From a virus: 30,121 nt of DNA. This document shows positions 6,407-14,435 of the stretch, one piece after another. Numbering within the stretch: position 1 is the stretch's first letter; each line of letters opens with the position of its first letter. Made by a program: the position numbers and the translations under genes. The notes under the pieces are model-generated. The model had not been told where the DNA came from. It searched no databases and saw only the letters and a list, made by a program, of their open reading frames with translations. Where the stretch lies: positions 1-30,121 of the IMG/VR virus record IMGVR_UViG_3300027736_000168; one strand, written 5' to 3'.

Positions 6407-6440
6407 CAAATATATTAAAAAATATGTGTTAATCGTGCAA
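6407..6440 (-). promoter_or_regulatory. Promoter-like sequence at the end of the phosphoesterase gene
   Basis: TATATTTG (6414-6407) directly follows the stop codon, with a TTG 23 bases upstream (6440-6438). Transcription from here would give an RNA of about 55-60 nt ending at the 6342-6386 terminator. The long spacer makes it weaker than P1 and P2, and the match could be chance in AT-rich DNA. Confidence 0.35.
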
Positions 6441-7452
6441 TTTGTCCAAATTCTTTGTGGTGGACGTAGCCTTCAACCGCTTTTGGAACGCCTGTATATC
6501 CGTTTTTATGGTGCCAACTATCTGAACCTGAAGGACTGCGTAACGTTTCAAATGTTACCCCTATAAAATCTTTGCTTGTTTTGTGGTGTACGTGATGTGA
6601 ATAAATATAACGGTGTTTTGTTTCGCTCCAAAGTATTGGAAACTCCGTCGCTAATAATAAAGGTAAGTGTTCGATTTTTGCTCCGTCTCCGTGTGTTGTA
6701 CCGATAAGGTTGTTTCCGTACTTAAATGCTTTACGGTGTTTTAAATCTACGTTAAAATTGATTGTGGACTTGCTAAAGTGTGCTTCTATCAATTGCATTA
6801 AAAAGAACCCGTGCGTTAAATCGTGGTTGCTTGGATTGTAAACAACTTCAACTTCTGCAAAACTTAATAACTTTTCTAAAAGTTCTATATATAAATTTTT
6901 AGCCATTAAAAAATTGTCGTACCACATTCCGTCCGTGTCTTGTGGCGTATTTCCTGTTGTAGTTCTTTTAGTATTATCAGTATGTAAAATGTCGTTTCCT
7001 GCAACGAATAAAACTTTGTCTATATTAAACCCTTTAGCTTTGTTTAAAATGCCTTGCATTCCGTCTTTTGCACGTTTAACGGCTATCTGGCTGTTATAGT
7101 CTTCGCCTGTTTCAAATGCAGTTGCAAGTTTTCCTATATGTAAGTCTGCAATATCAATTACAAGTAAATGCGTATCCTCGCTTTTTATTGTTTCTATTGC
7201 GTGGTATTTCGGAGCGTATAACTTTACTTCTTTTATACATTCGTCTTTTATCCTTTGAATTGCGTTTAGTTCTTCTTGTTTAAAGTTTGGGTTCTTAAAA
7301 AATAAACTTGCTTGTTTTGTTTTTAGCCAACCGTGTTTTACATCTTTGTCATCAACTCCAGCTTCGTCTGTTGCGGTTTTTATTCCACGATACTGCATAA
7401 GTATTTCGATTTCGTCTTGTTTTAGTCGAAACCTTGCGCTGTTATTTTTCAT
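6415..7452 (-). CDS. Calcineurin-like metallophosphoesterase (SbcD/Mre11-like)
   Basis: 345 residues with all the metal-binding motifs of the calcineurin-like phosphoesterase fold in order: DLH (103-105), GND (152-154), SNHD (208-211), HGDG (254-257) and SHHVHH (285-290). Residues 1-90 form a helical extension that begins with a possible DNA-binding segment. The closest type known to me is the Mre11/SbcD-like phosphoesterase, which cuts DNA, but no SbcC-like ATPase partner is present. It is the last gene of the late operon, after the lysis cassette, which is an unusual place for a DNA repair nuclease. RNA or nucleotide substrates cannot be ruled out. Confidence 0.85.
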   Translation of the reverse strand: MKNNSARFRLKQDEIEILMQYRGIKTATDEAGVDDKDVKHGWLKTKQASLFFKNPNFKQEELNAIQRIKDECIKEVKLYAPKYHAIETIKSEDTHLLVIDIADLHIGKLATAFETGEDYNSQIAVKRAKDGMQGILNKAKGFNIDKVLFVAGNDILHTDNTKRTTTGNTPQDTDGMWYDNFLMAKNLYIELLEKLLSFAEVEVVYNPSNHDLTHGFFLMQLIEAHFSKSTINFNVDLKHRKAFKYGNNLIGTTHGDGAKIEHLPLLLATEFPILWSETKHRYIYSHHVHHKTSKDFIGVTFETLRSPSGSDSWHHKNGYTGVPKAVEGYVHHKEFGQIARLTHIF

Positions 7453-7459
7453 AAAAAAT

Positions 7460-7888
7460 TTAGATTAATGATTGTTTTGCGTACTTCCATAAGAACGAAA
7501 GTAGTAAACCTATTCCAACCCCAACAAATAATAAATTTAAATTTCCTTTTGGTCGGTTCTTTTTGCCTTCAGCTTTAGCTTGTGCTTTTTCAACTACCTT
7601 GTCTTTGTAGATAGTTTTTATCTTTATTTTGTATTCACGTTTTAATTGTATTCGTGTTTTTGGAACGTAAACATTCTTGTATTTTATAACCGTGTCTTTA
7701 GTGCTTATAAACTTTTCCCAAACTATTGTGTCGTTTACAATAACCGGAATACTATCTAAAGTTGTAATACGAATTGTGTCGCCTGTTTCTTCACAAACAT
7801 AACCTTTCTTTATTGCTTTGTTCAGGTGAAATTGAGCCGAACACGAATAAAGTAAAATGCTAATAATTAGAATAAATAGTTTTCCCAT
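7460..7888 (-). CDS. Lipoprotein with C-terminal membrane anchor, putative unimolecular spanin
   Basis: 142 residues. The N-terminus is a lipoprotein signal (MGKLFILIISILLYSC, lipidation Cys16). The middle is a charged Lys-rich periplasmic part with likely strand and helix content, and residues about 117-137 (LNLLFVGVGIGLLLSFLW) are a membrane span. A lipid anchor in the outer membrane plus an inner-membrane anchor at the C-terminus is the architecture of T1 gp11-type u-spanins, which fuse the two membranes in the last step of lysis. It starts inside the end of the endolysin gene. No sequence family was recognised; the call rests on topology and place. Confidence 0.6.
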   Translation of the reverse strand: MGKLFILIISILLYSCSAQFHLNKAIKKGYVCEETGDTIRITTLDSIPVIVNDTIVWEKFISTKDTVIKYKNVYVPKTRIQLKREYKIKIKTIYKDKVVEKAQAKAEGKKNRPKGNLNLLFVGVGIGLLLSFLWKYAKQSLI

Positions 7889-8294
7889 TTTTTTTGCTTG
7901 CTTTTAATACTTGTTTACGATTTTTAGAACTATAACTAACGTGAACCCAAGACGGATTTTCATCGTTTCCAAACTCCCAAATAAGTTGGTCGAATTGTAA
8001 TTTGTCTTTAATAAAATTAAAACCCTTTGCGCCTATTTGTAAGTCCATTGCTTCGCCTTTTGTATGTTGGCTTGTACTTGCGCCACCTATCATTTTATTA
8101 ACCTGTAAACTACGAAAACCCGAACTAATTTTAATTGGTGTGTTTAGGTAAATTCTTAACGGTTCAAACACGTTTTCACACAAAAGTTTTGCGGACGCAA
8201 TTTGCGACTCGTTCATTTCGTTATTAAGGCTGCGTAACGTTGCCAACCCTGAAGCTTGAAACTCTTTTAATGTAACGTGTGCGCTTAAATTCAT
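7860..8294 (-). CDS. M15-family peptidase endolysin
   Basis: 144 residues resembling the M15 D,D-/L,D-carboxypeptidase group used by many phages to cut peptidoglycan peptides. The zinc ligands appear as SQHTKGEAMDL (His77, Asp84) and WVHVS (His118), with SSGFRS (58-63) and a possible catalytic Glu107 (IWEFG). No signal peptide is seen, so it would need the holin for release. It overlaps the holin gene by 4 bases and the putative spanin gene by 29, giving a compact lysis cassette. Confidence 0.88.
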   Translation of the reverse strand: MNLSAHVTLKEFQASGLATLRSLNNEMNESQIASAKLLCENVFEPLRIYLNTPIKISSGFRSLQVNKMIGGASTSQHTKGEAMDLQIGAKGFNFIKDKLQFDQLIWEFGNDENPSWVHVSYSSKNRKQVLKASKKNGKTIYSNY

Positions 8295-8752
8295 TTTAAC
8301 TTGTTTAAACCGTCTTTAACTTCTTTTGCTCGTGCAAATAATAACTTTGCGCTTTGCCAAATGTCTATTCCTTTAACAACTTTGTAATTTTCGTTTATAC
8401 TCATTATTTCGATTGAAGCAAGTACCAACGCTAAAACTTTTGTAAGCATTAAAGGAACGGAAAAGAATTGTAAAATTATTTGGTTAAGAATAAAATAGTC
8501 TATAAGGTAAAACATAATAACCGTTAATTCGTATAAAAGTAATTTAGAAACTATTGCCGAAAGTTTACGCGATGTTATTTCTTGTTTTTGGTGTTTTGCT
8601 TTCCAAATTCCTGTTGCTGTGTCCGACAATATTAACGCAAATAAAAGTCCAAGTATTCCAGAAATAGGTAAAAAAAACGAAAAGCAAATTGTTATAAGTT
8701 TCAACGCTGAATTTTTAATTGTATAAAGTAATAAATAAAATTGTATTCTCAT
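8291..8752 (-). CDS. Phage holin (holin 4 / toxin-secretion type)
   Basis: 153 residues with several hydrophobic segments (about 17-43, 68-88 and 93-115) and the motif DTATGIWKAKHQKQEITSRK (44-63), which matches the short cytoplasmic loop (D..TG..KA......SR) of the holin-4 family. The C-terminal tail is charged. It would permeabilise the inner membrane and release the endolysin encoded next to it. It overlaps the upstream 54-residue membrane protein and the downstream endolysin by 4 bases each. Confidence 0.82.
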   Translation of the reverse strand: MRIQFYLLLYTIKNSALKLITICFSFFLPISGILGLLFALILSDTATGIWKAKHQKQEITSRKLSAIVSKLLLYELTVIMFYLIDYFILNQIILQFFSVPLMLTKVLALVLASIEIMSINENYKVVKGIDIWQSAKLLFARAKEVKDGLNKLK

Positions 8753-8913
8753 AACCCTAAATCTTCAAGTGCTTCCGTTAAACTAAAAGTTAAGTAAAAA
8801 AATAAAGTAACTCCTGCCAAATTAATGTAAAGTTCTGTTCCTTGAACCATTAAAGAAAACGAAGTTAAAAACCCTGCTATAAAATATAAACCTGCTAAAT
8901 AATTACTTTTCAT
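8749..8913 (-). CDS. Small two-span membrane protein of the lysis cassette
   Basis: 54 residues from an ATG at 8913, overlapping the holin start by 4 bases (ATGA). Two hydrophobic spans, about 6-22 (AGLYFIAGFLTSFSLMV) and 29-45 (YINLAGVTLFFYLTFSL), with an acidic end, suggest a hairpin in the inner membrane. Its place directly before the holin suggests an antiholin, pinholin or holin helper. No family recognised. Confidence 0.7.
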   Translation of the reverse strand: MKSNYLAGLYFIAGFLTSFSLMVQGTELYINLAGVTLFFYLTFSLTEALEDLGL

Positions 8914-8920
8914 TTTATAT

Positions 8921-9616
8921 TTAATTAACGTAACAACTATTTATACCAAATATTGAACTTGAACCTTGCGAGTTTGTTCCTATTACTTCTATGGTAATAT
9001 AATTTCCCGAGTCGGGACTTGCTGTTAAATAAGTATTTCCCGTGTGTGGTGTTTGGTGAACTCCGTTTCGATACCATTTATATGTTAAAGTTGGTATCGG
9101 GTTTCCGTCCCATAAATTACTAATAATACTAATCGTGCCGCCAACACTTGTTTCTTCTGGTGTTAACTCGGGTTCAAATACATTTACAGGTGCAAATAAA
9201 AACTCTGTCGCAATAGCATTACTATTACCTTGTCCCGTGCCTACTGCATTAGTTCCATAGACTTTACAATTTATTTCCATATCTGCGTCTGCAATAAGCA
9301 AAGTATAAGTGTTATTTGTTGCTCCTACTATATTATCTCCTAACGTAACATTGTACCATTGATAAGTAAAACTTGTTGGTGAACCGCTCCATGTTCCGTT
9401 TGTAGTTGTAAGTACATCTCCAACATAAAAATTTGTTCCTGTTACAACAGGTGCTACTGTATTAACAGGTGCAGTTGCTGTTGCTCCAATAATATCAGTA
9501 CGCCCTGCTGAACTTACTGCGTAAACTGAACCCCAACCAATAGCGTTAGTTGCACCTTGCCCCCAACCAATTGTATTGTTAGCTGCTCCGTCACCCCAAC
9601 CGTTACTATTTGCCAT
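8921..9616 (-). CDS. Ig-like virion protein with GWG repeats
   Basis: 231 residues. The N-terminus contains three spaced GWG motifs (about 6-8, 17-19 and 27-29), a style seen at the start of Bacteroidota phage structural proteins. Two Ig-like/Big-type domains follow (about 47-135 and 140-230) with YQWY and YKWYRNG strand motifs. Such domains decorate heads or tails and bind carbohydrate or cell surfaces weakly. It lies between the connector and lysis genes. It could be a head fibre, a tail adhesin or a host-contact protein. Confidence 0.6.
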   Translation of the reverse strand: MANSNGWGDGAANNTIGWGQGATNAIGWGSVYAVSSAGRTDIIGATATAPVNTVAPVVTGTNFYVGDVLTTTNGTWSGSPTSFTYQWYNVTLGDNIVGATNNTYTLLIADADMEINCKVYGTNAVGTGQGNSNAIATEFLFAPVNVFEPELTPEETSVGGTISIISNLWDGNPIPTLTYKWYRNGVHQTPHTGNTYLTASPDSGNYITIEVIGTNSQGSSSIFGINSCYVN

Positions 9617-9692
9617 TTTCTAATTTCTTTAAATAAGTTTTTAACTTTACGATGTTTACTTCTTTTGGTTTGTAAGTTTTTAAATGTACCAT
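9606..9692 (-). CDS. Tiny basic protein between connector and Ig-like genes
   Basis: An ATG at 9692 opens a 28-residue frame rich in Lys (MVHLKTYKPK, then VKLKTYLKKLENGK). It overlaps the end of the connector gene and the start of the Ig-like gene. The 63 bases between those two genes are otherwise unused. Compact tiling is typical of this genome, so it may be real, but its length makes chance possible. Confidence 0.4.
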   Translation of the reverse strand: MVHLKTYKPKEVNIVKLKTYLKKLENGK

Positions 9693-10180
9693 CCTGTATA
9701 ATTATTATTAGTATCTGGAAACATATCGCTATTTGAATTTGTGTTGTATTCAGGAAACAAATTATTATTGTTACTTATGTAGTCAATAAAACGTTGTGTG
9801 TAGTGTTGTGCTATTTGTGTTTCCTTTTCAATTAAAAAGTCTATTTCGCTTTTTTCTACGCTCGTTGAATTTTCGGAATTGTGTTTGTAAACTCCTTTGT
9901 TTGAAATCGTGTAACAAGCAAACGGCAAATAATACTTCATTGCTAAATGAATAAGCATTGGCTTTAAATAAGTCGTTGTAAGCGTTAAATAATTACCCGA
10001 CAACGTATTTGCTATGATGTCCGCTTTTATCTTGTTTAGAAGCTTCGTACCGGTGAAATTTTGCAAGTCTGTATCCTGTGCAATCTTAATATATTGAATA
10101 AAATTGTCCGTGTCAACGTTTCCGTTTAACGAAGTGAATTTAACTATGTCTTGTCTTGTGACTAAAAGTGCTTCTGCCAT
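9680..10180 (-). CDS. Head-tail connector protein
   Basis: 166 residues. The N-terminal part (VTRQDIVKFTSLNGNVD, then IKIAQDTDLQNFTGTKLLNKI) resembles the helical head-tail adaptor family of Bacteroidota phages (DUF6712-like, gp6/gp15-type connectors). The C-terminus is Asn-rich. It directly follows the portal gene with its start touching the portal stop, the usual place for a connector that docks on the portal ring. Confidence 0.68.
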   Translation of the reverse strand: MAEALLVTRQDIVKFTSLNGNVDTDNFIQYIKIAQDTDLQNFTGTKLLNKIKADIIANTLSGNYLTLTTTYLKPMLIHLAMKYYLPFACYTISNKGVYKHNSENSTSVEKSEIDFLIEKETQIAQHYTQRFIDYISNNNNLFPEYNTNSNSDMFPDTNNNYTGWYI

Positions 10181-11946
10181 TATCGTGTTATTGTTCTTGG
10201 TGGTTGTGGGTTGCTGGGTAAAAATCCGTAGTTATCCATATCAACAGGACGTTTTGCAACGAGTTCTGGATTAGTAACTAAATAACCACTAATTGCGGCT
10301 TTTAATTGCCCTATTTTTTTTGCTTCATTTATATTAATTCCCTTTCCTAAAGGAACAACATAAACTTGTTTATTCCAACGGTGGTAACAATTTCCCCCGC
10401 CTTTGTATAAAAATATATCGTATGTCGGTGCGCCTTTCGGGCCCCATCCTTCGTTTACTGCTACGTCTTTCATTGCTACAATATCTTCTTTCCTGTATAT
10501 TTTATTTGCGCTTATCATTTGAGTACAAAACGGTCTTGTTTTTTCATTTATTGCACCTACATATTTATAACGTACAATAAATTTCATTTGCTTAATTATC
10601 TTATCTTGTGCGCTTGTTATGTTTGGTCTTGCTTCTCCTGTACTAACCAAGTTTACAATTTTGCTTAGTAGACTTTGTTTGGGATCGCTGCTTAATAGTT
10701 CGTTTTCTTTATCGTCATTTTCGTAATCAACTTCTTTTTCGTCTATTAAAATCCAATTGTCTTGCGGTTCTTCGCCTAAATCAATCAATGGGTTTCTGTG
10801 TGCGCTTAATTCCGTTCCTGTTTCTTCTGCAACTTGTTCTGCGTTTTGCGTGTTTTCCAAGTCCGTAAATTCAAGTGGTTGTAAAGTCTTAAAAAATAAC
10901 TTTAAAGCTACTCCGTTGTATGCTAATATGCTATCAAAAGCATCTAATATTTCTTCTTGGAACGGCCTAATAACCATATTGTCAAAAAGAATACTTGAAT
11001 TTTTTAATTCTTCTGCGTTACTTGAAAAACCATTTGTTGAAGCAACTCCAAATAATAACGGACTTGTAATATTGTGTCCTAACATTATCTTGCGTAAACA
11101 TTCTTCGCTTAAATACGTGTAGTGCTGTGGAGCGTCGTTTAAAGGTATGTCTTCAACCGTTGTTTTGCTTTCTGCGTTGTTGTTAAAAGCTACTATAACT
11201 TTTTGTCCGCGACTTCCTGTAAGTTTGTCAAGTACCTTGTTTGAAATTATTTGTTGTTGTTCATCTGTTGGAACTCCGTTATTAAAATTTACAACTTTTG
11301 TACCGCTAAATCCGTTCTGAACTTCGTTAATTAAATAGTCTGCAATTTCTTCTTCTAAAAGTGTATAAGGAACAGCGCCTTGATAGTCTGGATAAGCGTA
11401 ATATTTCATTCCAACCGAATAAGGTTTTGAATAAAGTATTTCTATTTTTTCTTTGCTATACCCAAAAGCGTTAAATCTAATTGGTGCAAACTTCTTTGTA
11501 TCGTCCCAATTATCAGAATAGTAATAACCTGTTATTTGTCCGTCTTTATCGCATTTTTCAGCTCGTAATAAATTAACCGGTATATGATATGCTTTTAATA
11601 TTTTGTCGTGCTTGTCGTTGTAGTGTACTTGAATAGCAAATTGTCCAAACATTTTTCTATCCAAAACCATTTTTCTAACGTCTTCTTTGTGGAATAAAGA
11701 CATCATTTGTGCGTACTCGTTTGGCTTTTTATTAGCGTCTAATGCACTTAAACCTTTTCCGTAAATTAATCGTGCTACGTTGTTTATAATAGCGTTATTC
11801 GTTGTTGAATTGCTGTATCTCTCAATTAAAAATTGAAAGTATTGGTCTCCGTCTTCAGTTAAAAAGTCCACCCAATTTTCTCGGTTTGTTTCCGAAACTA
11901 CAGGTGACGTATAAGCCGACAAATTAAGTACGTGTAAATTATTCAT
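10180..11946 (-). CDS. Portal protein with C-terminal MuF-like domain
   Basis: 588 residues. Residues 1 to about 400 have portal character: GKGLSALDANKKP, FGQFAIQVHYND and LRKIMLGHNITSPLLFG followed by SNAEELKNS, the wing/stem pattern of SPP1-like portals. From about 448 a second part reads RYKYVGAINEKTRPFC (about 458-474), then GWGPKG and GGGNCYHRWNK (516-526), the Cys/His pattern of the SPP1 gp7/MuF minor head family. The two are normally separate genes, so this looks like a portal-MuF fusion. The portal forms the 12-fold DNA gate, and MuF proteins go into the capsid or are ejected with DNA. Confidence 0.8.
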   Translation of the reverse strand: MNNLHVLNLSAYTSPVVSETNRENWVDFLTEDGDQYFQFLIERYSNSTTNNAIINNVARLIYGKGLSALDANKKPNEYAQMMSLFHKEDVRKMVLDRKMFGQFAIQVHYNDKHDKILKAYHIPVNLLRAEKCDKDGQITGYYYSDNWDDTKKFAPIRFNAFGYSKEKIEILYSKPYSVGMKYYAYPDYQGAVPYTLLEEEIADYLINEVQNGFSGTKVVNFNNGVPTDEQQQIISNKVLDKLTGSRGQKVIVAFNNNAESKTTVEDIPLNDAPQHYTYLSEECLRKIMLGHNITSPLLFGVASTNGFSSNAEELKNSSILFDNMVIRPFQEEILDAFDSILAYNGVALKLFFKTLQPLEFTDLENTQNAEQVAEETGTELSAHRNPLIDLGEEPQDNWILIDEKEVDYENDDKENELLSSDPKQSLLSKIVNLVSTGEARPNITSAQDKIIKQMKFIVRYKYVGAINEKTRPFCTQMISANKIYRKEDIVAMKDVAVNEGWGPKGAPTYDIFLYKGGGNCYHRWNKQVYVVPLGKGININEAKKIGQLKAAISGYLVTNPELVAKRPVDMDNYGFLPSNPQPPRTITR

Positions 11947-12286
11947 AAACTATAAATTCATTGGTTGTGGAATTAGAAACGTACTGATTGTTATTTACAG
12001 AAAACGTAACTAAAGGTTGTGCTGTGCAAAATACTTTATCTTTAAAAATTATGTTTGTGCCTACTCTTAAAACCAAAGTATAAGTATGTCCTTCAATTAA
12101 TTCTAATACCGAAGTGTTAAAATTACCTTCAATTGTATTAACATACGCTCCTGTTGTTCTGTTAATAACTGCAATAGCAAATACTTCGTTTGTTTGCTCG
12201 TCTGTTATTTCCATAACATTCCAAGTGTCATTTCGTGGAATACAACTAAATGTTTGATTGCCCGAAGCAGGTGTCAATACTATCAT
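11939..12286 (-). CDS. Hypothetical virion beta-sandwich protein
   Basis: 115 residues, rich in Thr/Asn/Val with alternating strand pattern, consistent with a small beta-sandwich. It starts with MIVLTPASGNQTFS. No enzyme motif. It is transcribed after the terminator at about 12340 and overlaps the portal start by 8 bases. It could be a decoration, adaptor or fibre-like protein. Confidence 0.55.
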   Translation of the reverse strand: MIVLTPASGNQTFSCIPRNDTWNVMEITDEQTNEVFAIAVINRTTGAYVNTIEGNFNTSVLELIEGHTYTLVLRVGTNIIFKDKVFCTAQPLVTFSVNNNQYVSNSTTNEFIVYE

Positions 12287-12328
12287 ATTAGTATAATTAA
12301 ATATTCGTGTTTTTGTTCTTTTTTTAAG

Positions 12329-12362
12329 ACAAAAAAAAAGCCGAACTATGAAGAACGGCTTT
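12329..12362 (-). terminator. Terminator after the tail tube gene
   Basis: On the minus strand AAAGCCG, a 12-base loop, CGGCTTT and a run of T form a strong intrinsic terminator. It stands between the tail tube and the 115-residue gene. With no clear promoter after it, read-through must feed the portal and lysis genes, or it serves to lower their expression. Confidence 0.85.
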
Positions 12363-12382
12363 AAAAATAATTTTTTTAAATA

Positions 12383-12952
12383 TTAAGAAGTAACTACTGT
12401 TCCGCCTGTAAATATTTTTGCTGCACCTACTAAATCAGTATCAGCATAAGGTGAACCAACGTTTAAATGATTTGCAGGAATTGCTTCTTGTCCTACAAGT
12501 GTCAAAGTATAACCGTTTAAATCACCCATTGCAGTACCGTTTGAAATTAAACCTGTAGTTACATCCATTCCGTGTTCTAAACCTGCAATAAAGAAATTGT
12601 TAGCGTTAGTCTTAATTACTACGTGTGGACGACCCCAAGCAAGTAATTTCATTTGCTTTGTAGTTGTTGCATCTAAACCTTTAATTGTAAAAGTTAAAGT
12701 TTGTTCTGCAAAAGTAGTTCCGTTTTCACGTGAACTTGTAATTGTTTGTTCAAAAGAATTTGTGCCTTTTAAGTCGTACTTATACAAATTCATAGTTCCG
12801 GCAATAGTCGTTATTCTATCTGAATTATCAGTATCAACAGTTCCGTAAGTGATTAAACCTAAATCTCCGTATTTAATAAAGTAAATTGACTTTATACCGC
12901 CTACAAATTCTTTACAAACTTCAGCTCTACCGTGTGTTAATAAACAAGCCAT
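12383..12952 (-). CDS. Major tail (tube) protein
   Basis: 189 residues. The start MACLLTHGRAEVCKEFVGGI followed by KSIYFIKYGDL matches the typical start of major tail proteins of Bacteroidota siphoviruses. The rest is beta-rich (TITSSRENGTTFAEQTLTF), as expected for a gpV-like tube fold. It is framed by terminators on both sides (12982-13003 and 12329-12362), giving a separate transcript end right after capsid and after tail tube, as expected for the two most abundant virion proteins. Confidence 0.8.
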   Translation of the reverse strand: MACLLTHGRAEVCKEFVGGIKSIYFIKYGDLGLITYGTVDTDNSDRITTIAGTMNLYKYDLKGTNSFEQTITSSRENGTTFAEQTLTFTIKGLDATTTKQMKLLAWGRPHVVIKTNANNFFIAGLEHGMDVTTGLISNGTAMGDLNGYTLTLVGQEAIPANHLNVGSPYADTDLVGAAKIFTGGTVVTS

Positions 12953-12981
12953 TTTGTTTTGTTTTTAATTGTGAATAAAAT

Positions 12982-13003
12982 AAAGCGCAGTTGCCTACGC
13001 TTT
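12982..13003. terminator. Terminator between capsid and tail tube genes
   Basis: AAAGCG and CGCTTT form a perfect 6-bp stem around a 10-base loop, with T-rich sequence on both sides, so it can work in both directions. It lies 10 bases past the capsid stop codon. Confidence 0.8.
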
Positions 13004-13013
13004 TTATTTAATG

Positions 13014-13967
13014 TTATACTCCGTAAAGAACTACGTCTGAACCGATACCATATTGAACCGCTCCATTGTAACGCATAATTACACGAACATTTTGTGAACC
13101 GTCTATATCAGCCATATCAATTACTTTAACAAGTGAATTGTCATTTAAAAGTCCGCAACCAAAATAAAGGTTGTCTACAGTTGTTGCAACCATATTGTTT
13201 GCTCCAAGTCCGTTAGCCATAAAAATTGGAATACCGTCGTAAGATAAACTTCCGTTTGTGTACCATTGCGTTCCTTGTGTGTTAACTCCGTTTGCTCCTA
13301 ATCCACTCGCTCCAAAACCACCCAATGCACGAACGTACAATTTAGCAATCTTTTGAGAAACATAAATTCTTAAATTTTCGTTTCCGTAAAGTGCTGCTGG
13401 AATAGCATCTACTGTTCTTCCAATTTCGCCAATTACAGTTGTTGCGTCTAAAGTTGTTGTTAATGGGTTTAGTACGTCAATAACGTCTGAGTCATTTAAC
13501 ATCAAAGTTTTAAATCCTGCAAATTCTCCTGCTGTTGCGTTTGTTCCGTTCCAAATTGTTGTCTCAATTTTAGCTGCTACTTTAGCCGCTACGTGTGCAA
13601 TTAAAAAGTCTGAAAAAGATTTTGGCAACGTTTTAAACGATGAATAACCCATTTCAGCCGATTGCCAAGATTGTGCCAAGTCTGACTTGCAAAGTTGTAA
13701 ATTTACTTGAAACTCTTCTGTTGTTAATACTCTTTCTGTTAGTGTTATAGTTGATGAAGGCGTAAAGTCACAAGTTGCGTTTGCAACGATGTCACCTGTT
13801 GCAACTTTTTGCATAACTTGTTTGTAAGCAACGTTTGGAAGTATAGTTACTCCGCCTTGCTCAAGTGTTGGTGCGCTTAATAAAGCTGCTGCCAAATATT
13901 TACCCGCAAACTGACCTTCGTAAGTTGTGGTAATTGATGTTGTTGTACTTAAATTAATGTTTTTCAT
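13014..13967 (-). CDS. Major capsid protein (HK97-like fold, inferred)
   Basis: 317 residues with capsid features: an N-terminal arm rich in Thr (STTTSITTTYEG), a helix containing LIAHVAAKVAAKIETTIWNG (122-141, the spine-helix-like segment), then IPAALYGNENLRIYVSQKIA, glycine-rich loops and a beta-rich end. It follows scaffold and decoration genes and is followed at once by a terminator. No N-terminal scaffold (delta) domain is obvious, which agrees with the separate scaffold gene. Confidence 0.85.
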   Translation of the reverse strand: MKNINLSTTTSITTTYEGQFAGKYLAAALLSAPTLEQGGVTILPNVAYKQVMQKVATGDIVANATCDFTPSSTITLTERVLTTEEFQVNLQLCKSDLAQSWQSAEMGYSSFKTLPKSFSDFLIAHVAAKVAAKIETTIWNGTNATAGEFAGFKTLMLNDSDVIDVLNPLTTTLDATTVIGEIGRTVDAIPAALYGNENLRIYVSQKIAKLYVRALGGFGASGLGANGVNTQGTQWYTNGSLSYDGIPIFMANGLGANNMVATTVDNLYFGCGLLNDNSLVKVIDMADIDGSQNVRVIMRYNGAVQYGIGSDVVLYGV

Positions 13968-13985
13968 TGTATAAATTTTTAAAAA

Positions 13986-14408
13986 TTAAACTGTTGTAAA
14001 TGTAATTGCAGCTGCGGTTGTTCCTACTCCTGAAACATACCAATTAACGCCATCACAATTTAATGCAACAAAATCGCCAATTGTGTCAGCAGCGTGTGCA
14101 AAAGTAATTGTGTTTCTATTTGCTGAAGGTACGTTAACTGAATTAACAATTGCTCCACCTTGAATAACGTTTGAAGCCGCTACAATTGTCCAAGCCGTAG
14201 TTGCAAATAAAGCTTGTACTTGAAAACGGAAATTTACACCTGCTGAAGTTGCTACCGCAGGAAGTGTAATTTGTGCTCCTGCTGCTGCATTTAAAGATAA
14301 AAGTTTTCCAGAATCCGCTGCACTTAAAGTAGTTGCTGAACTAATTACTTGTGTTTGTAATACTTGACGTAAATCGTCATTTGATATTGAAATTAATGTT
14401 CCACTCAT
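13986..14408 (-). CDS. Head decoration or fibre-type protein
   Basis: 140 residues, rich in Ala/Thr/Val/Ser with a low share of charged residues, predicted mostly beta. AADSGKLLSLNAAAGAQITL and GVNFRFQVQALFATTAWTIV resemble repeats in beta-rich virion surface proteins. It sits between scaffold and major capsid, where many siphoviruses keep a capsid decoration gene. No direct family proof. Confidence 0.6.
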   Translation of the reverse strand: MSGTLISISNDDLRQVLQTQVISSATTLSAADSGKLLSLNAAAGAQITLPAVATSAGVNFRFQVQALFATTAWTIVAASNVIQGGAIVNSVNVPSANRNTITFAHAADTIGDFVALNCDGVNWYVSGVGTTAAAITFTTV

Positions 14409-14435
14409 TTTTTTTTATTTTAAAATTGTTAATAT

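Noticed and set aside
10757-11122. Plus-strand frame of 121 codons opposite the portal gene
   Set aside because: Antisense shadow of a strongly supported portal gene; product has no recognisable character.
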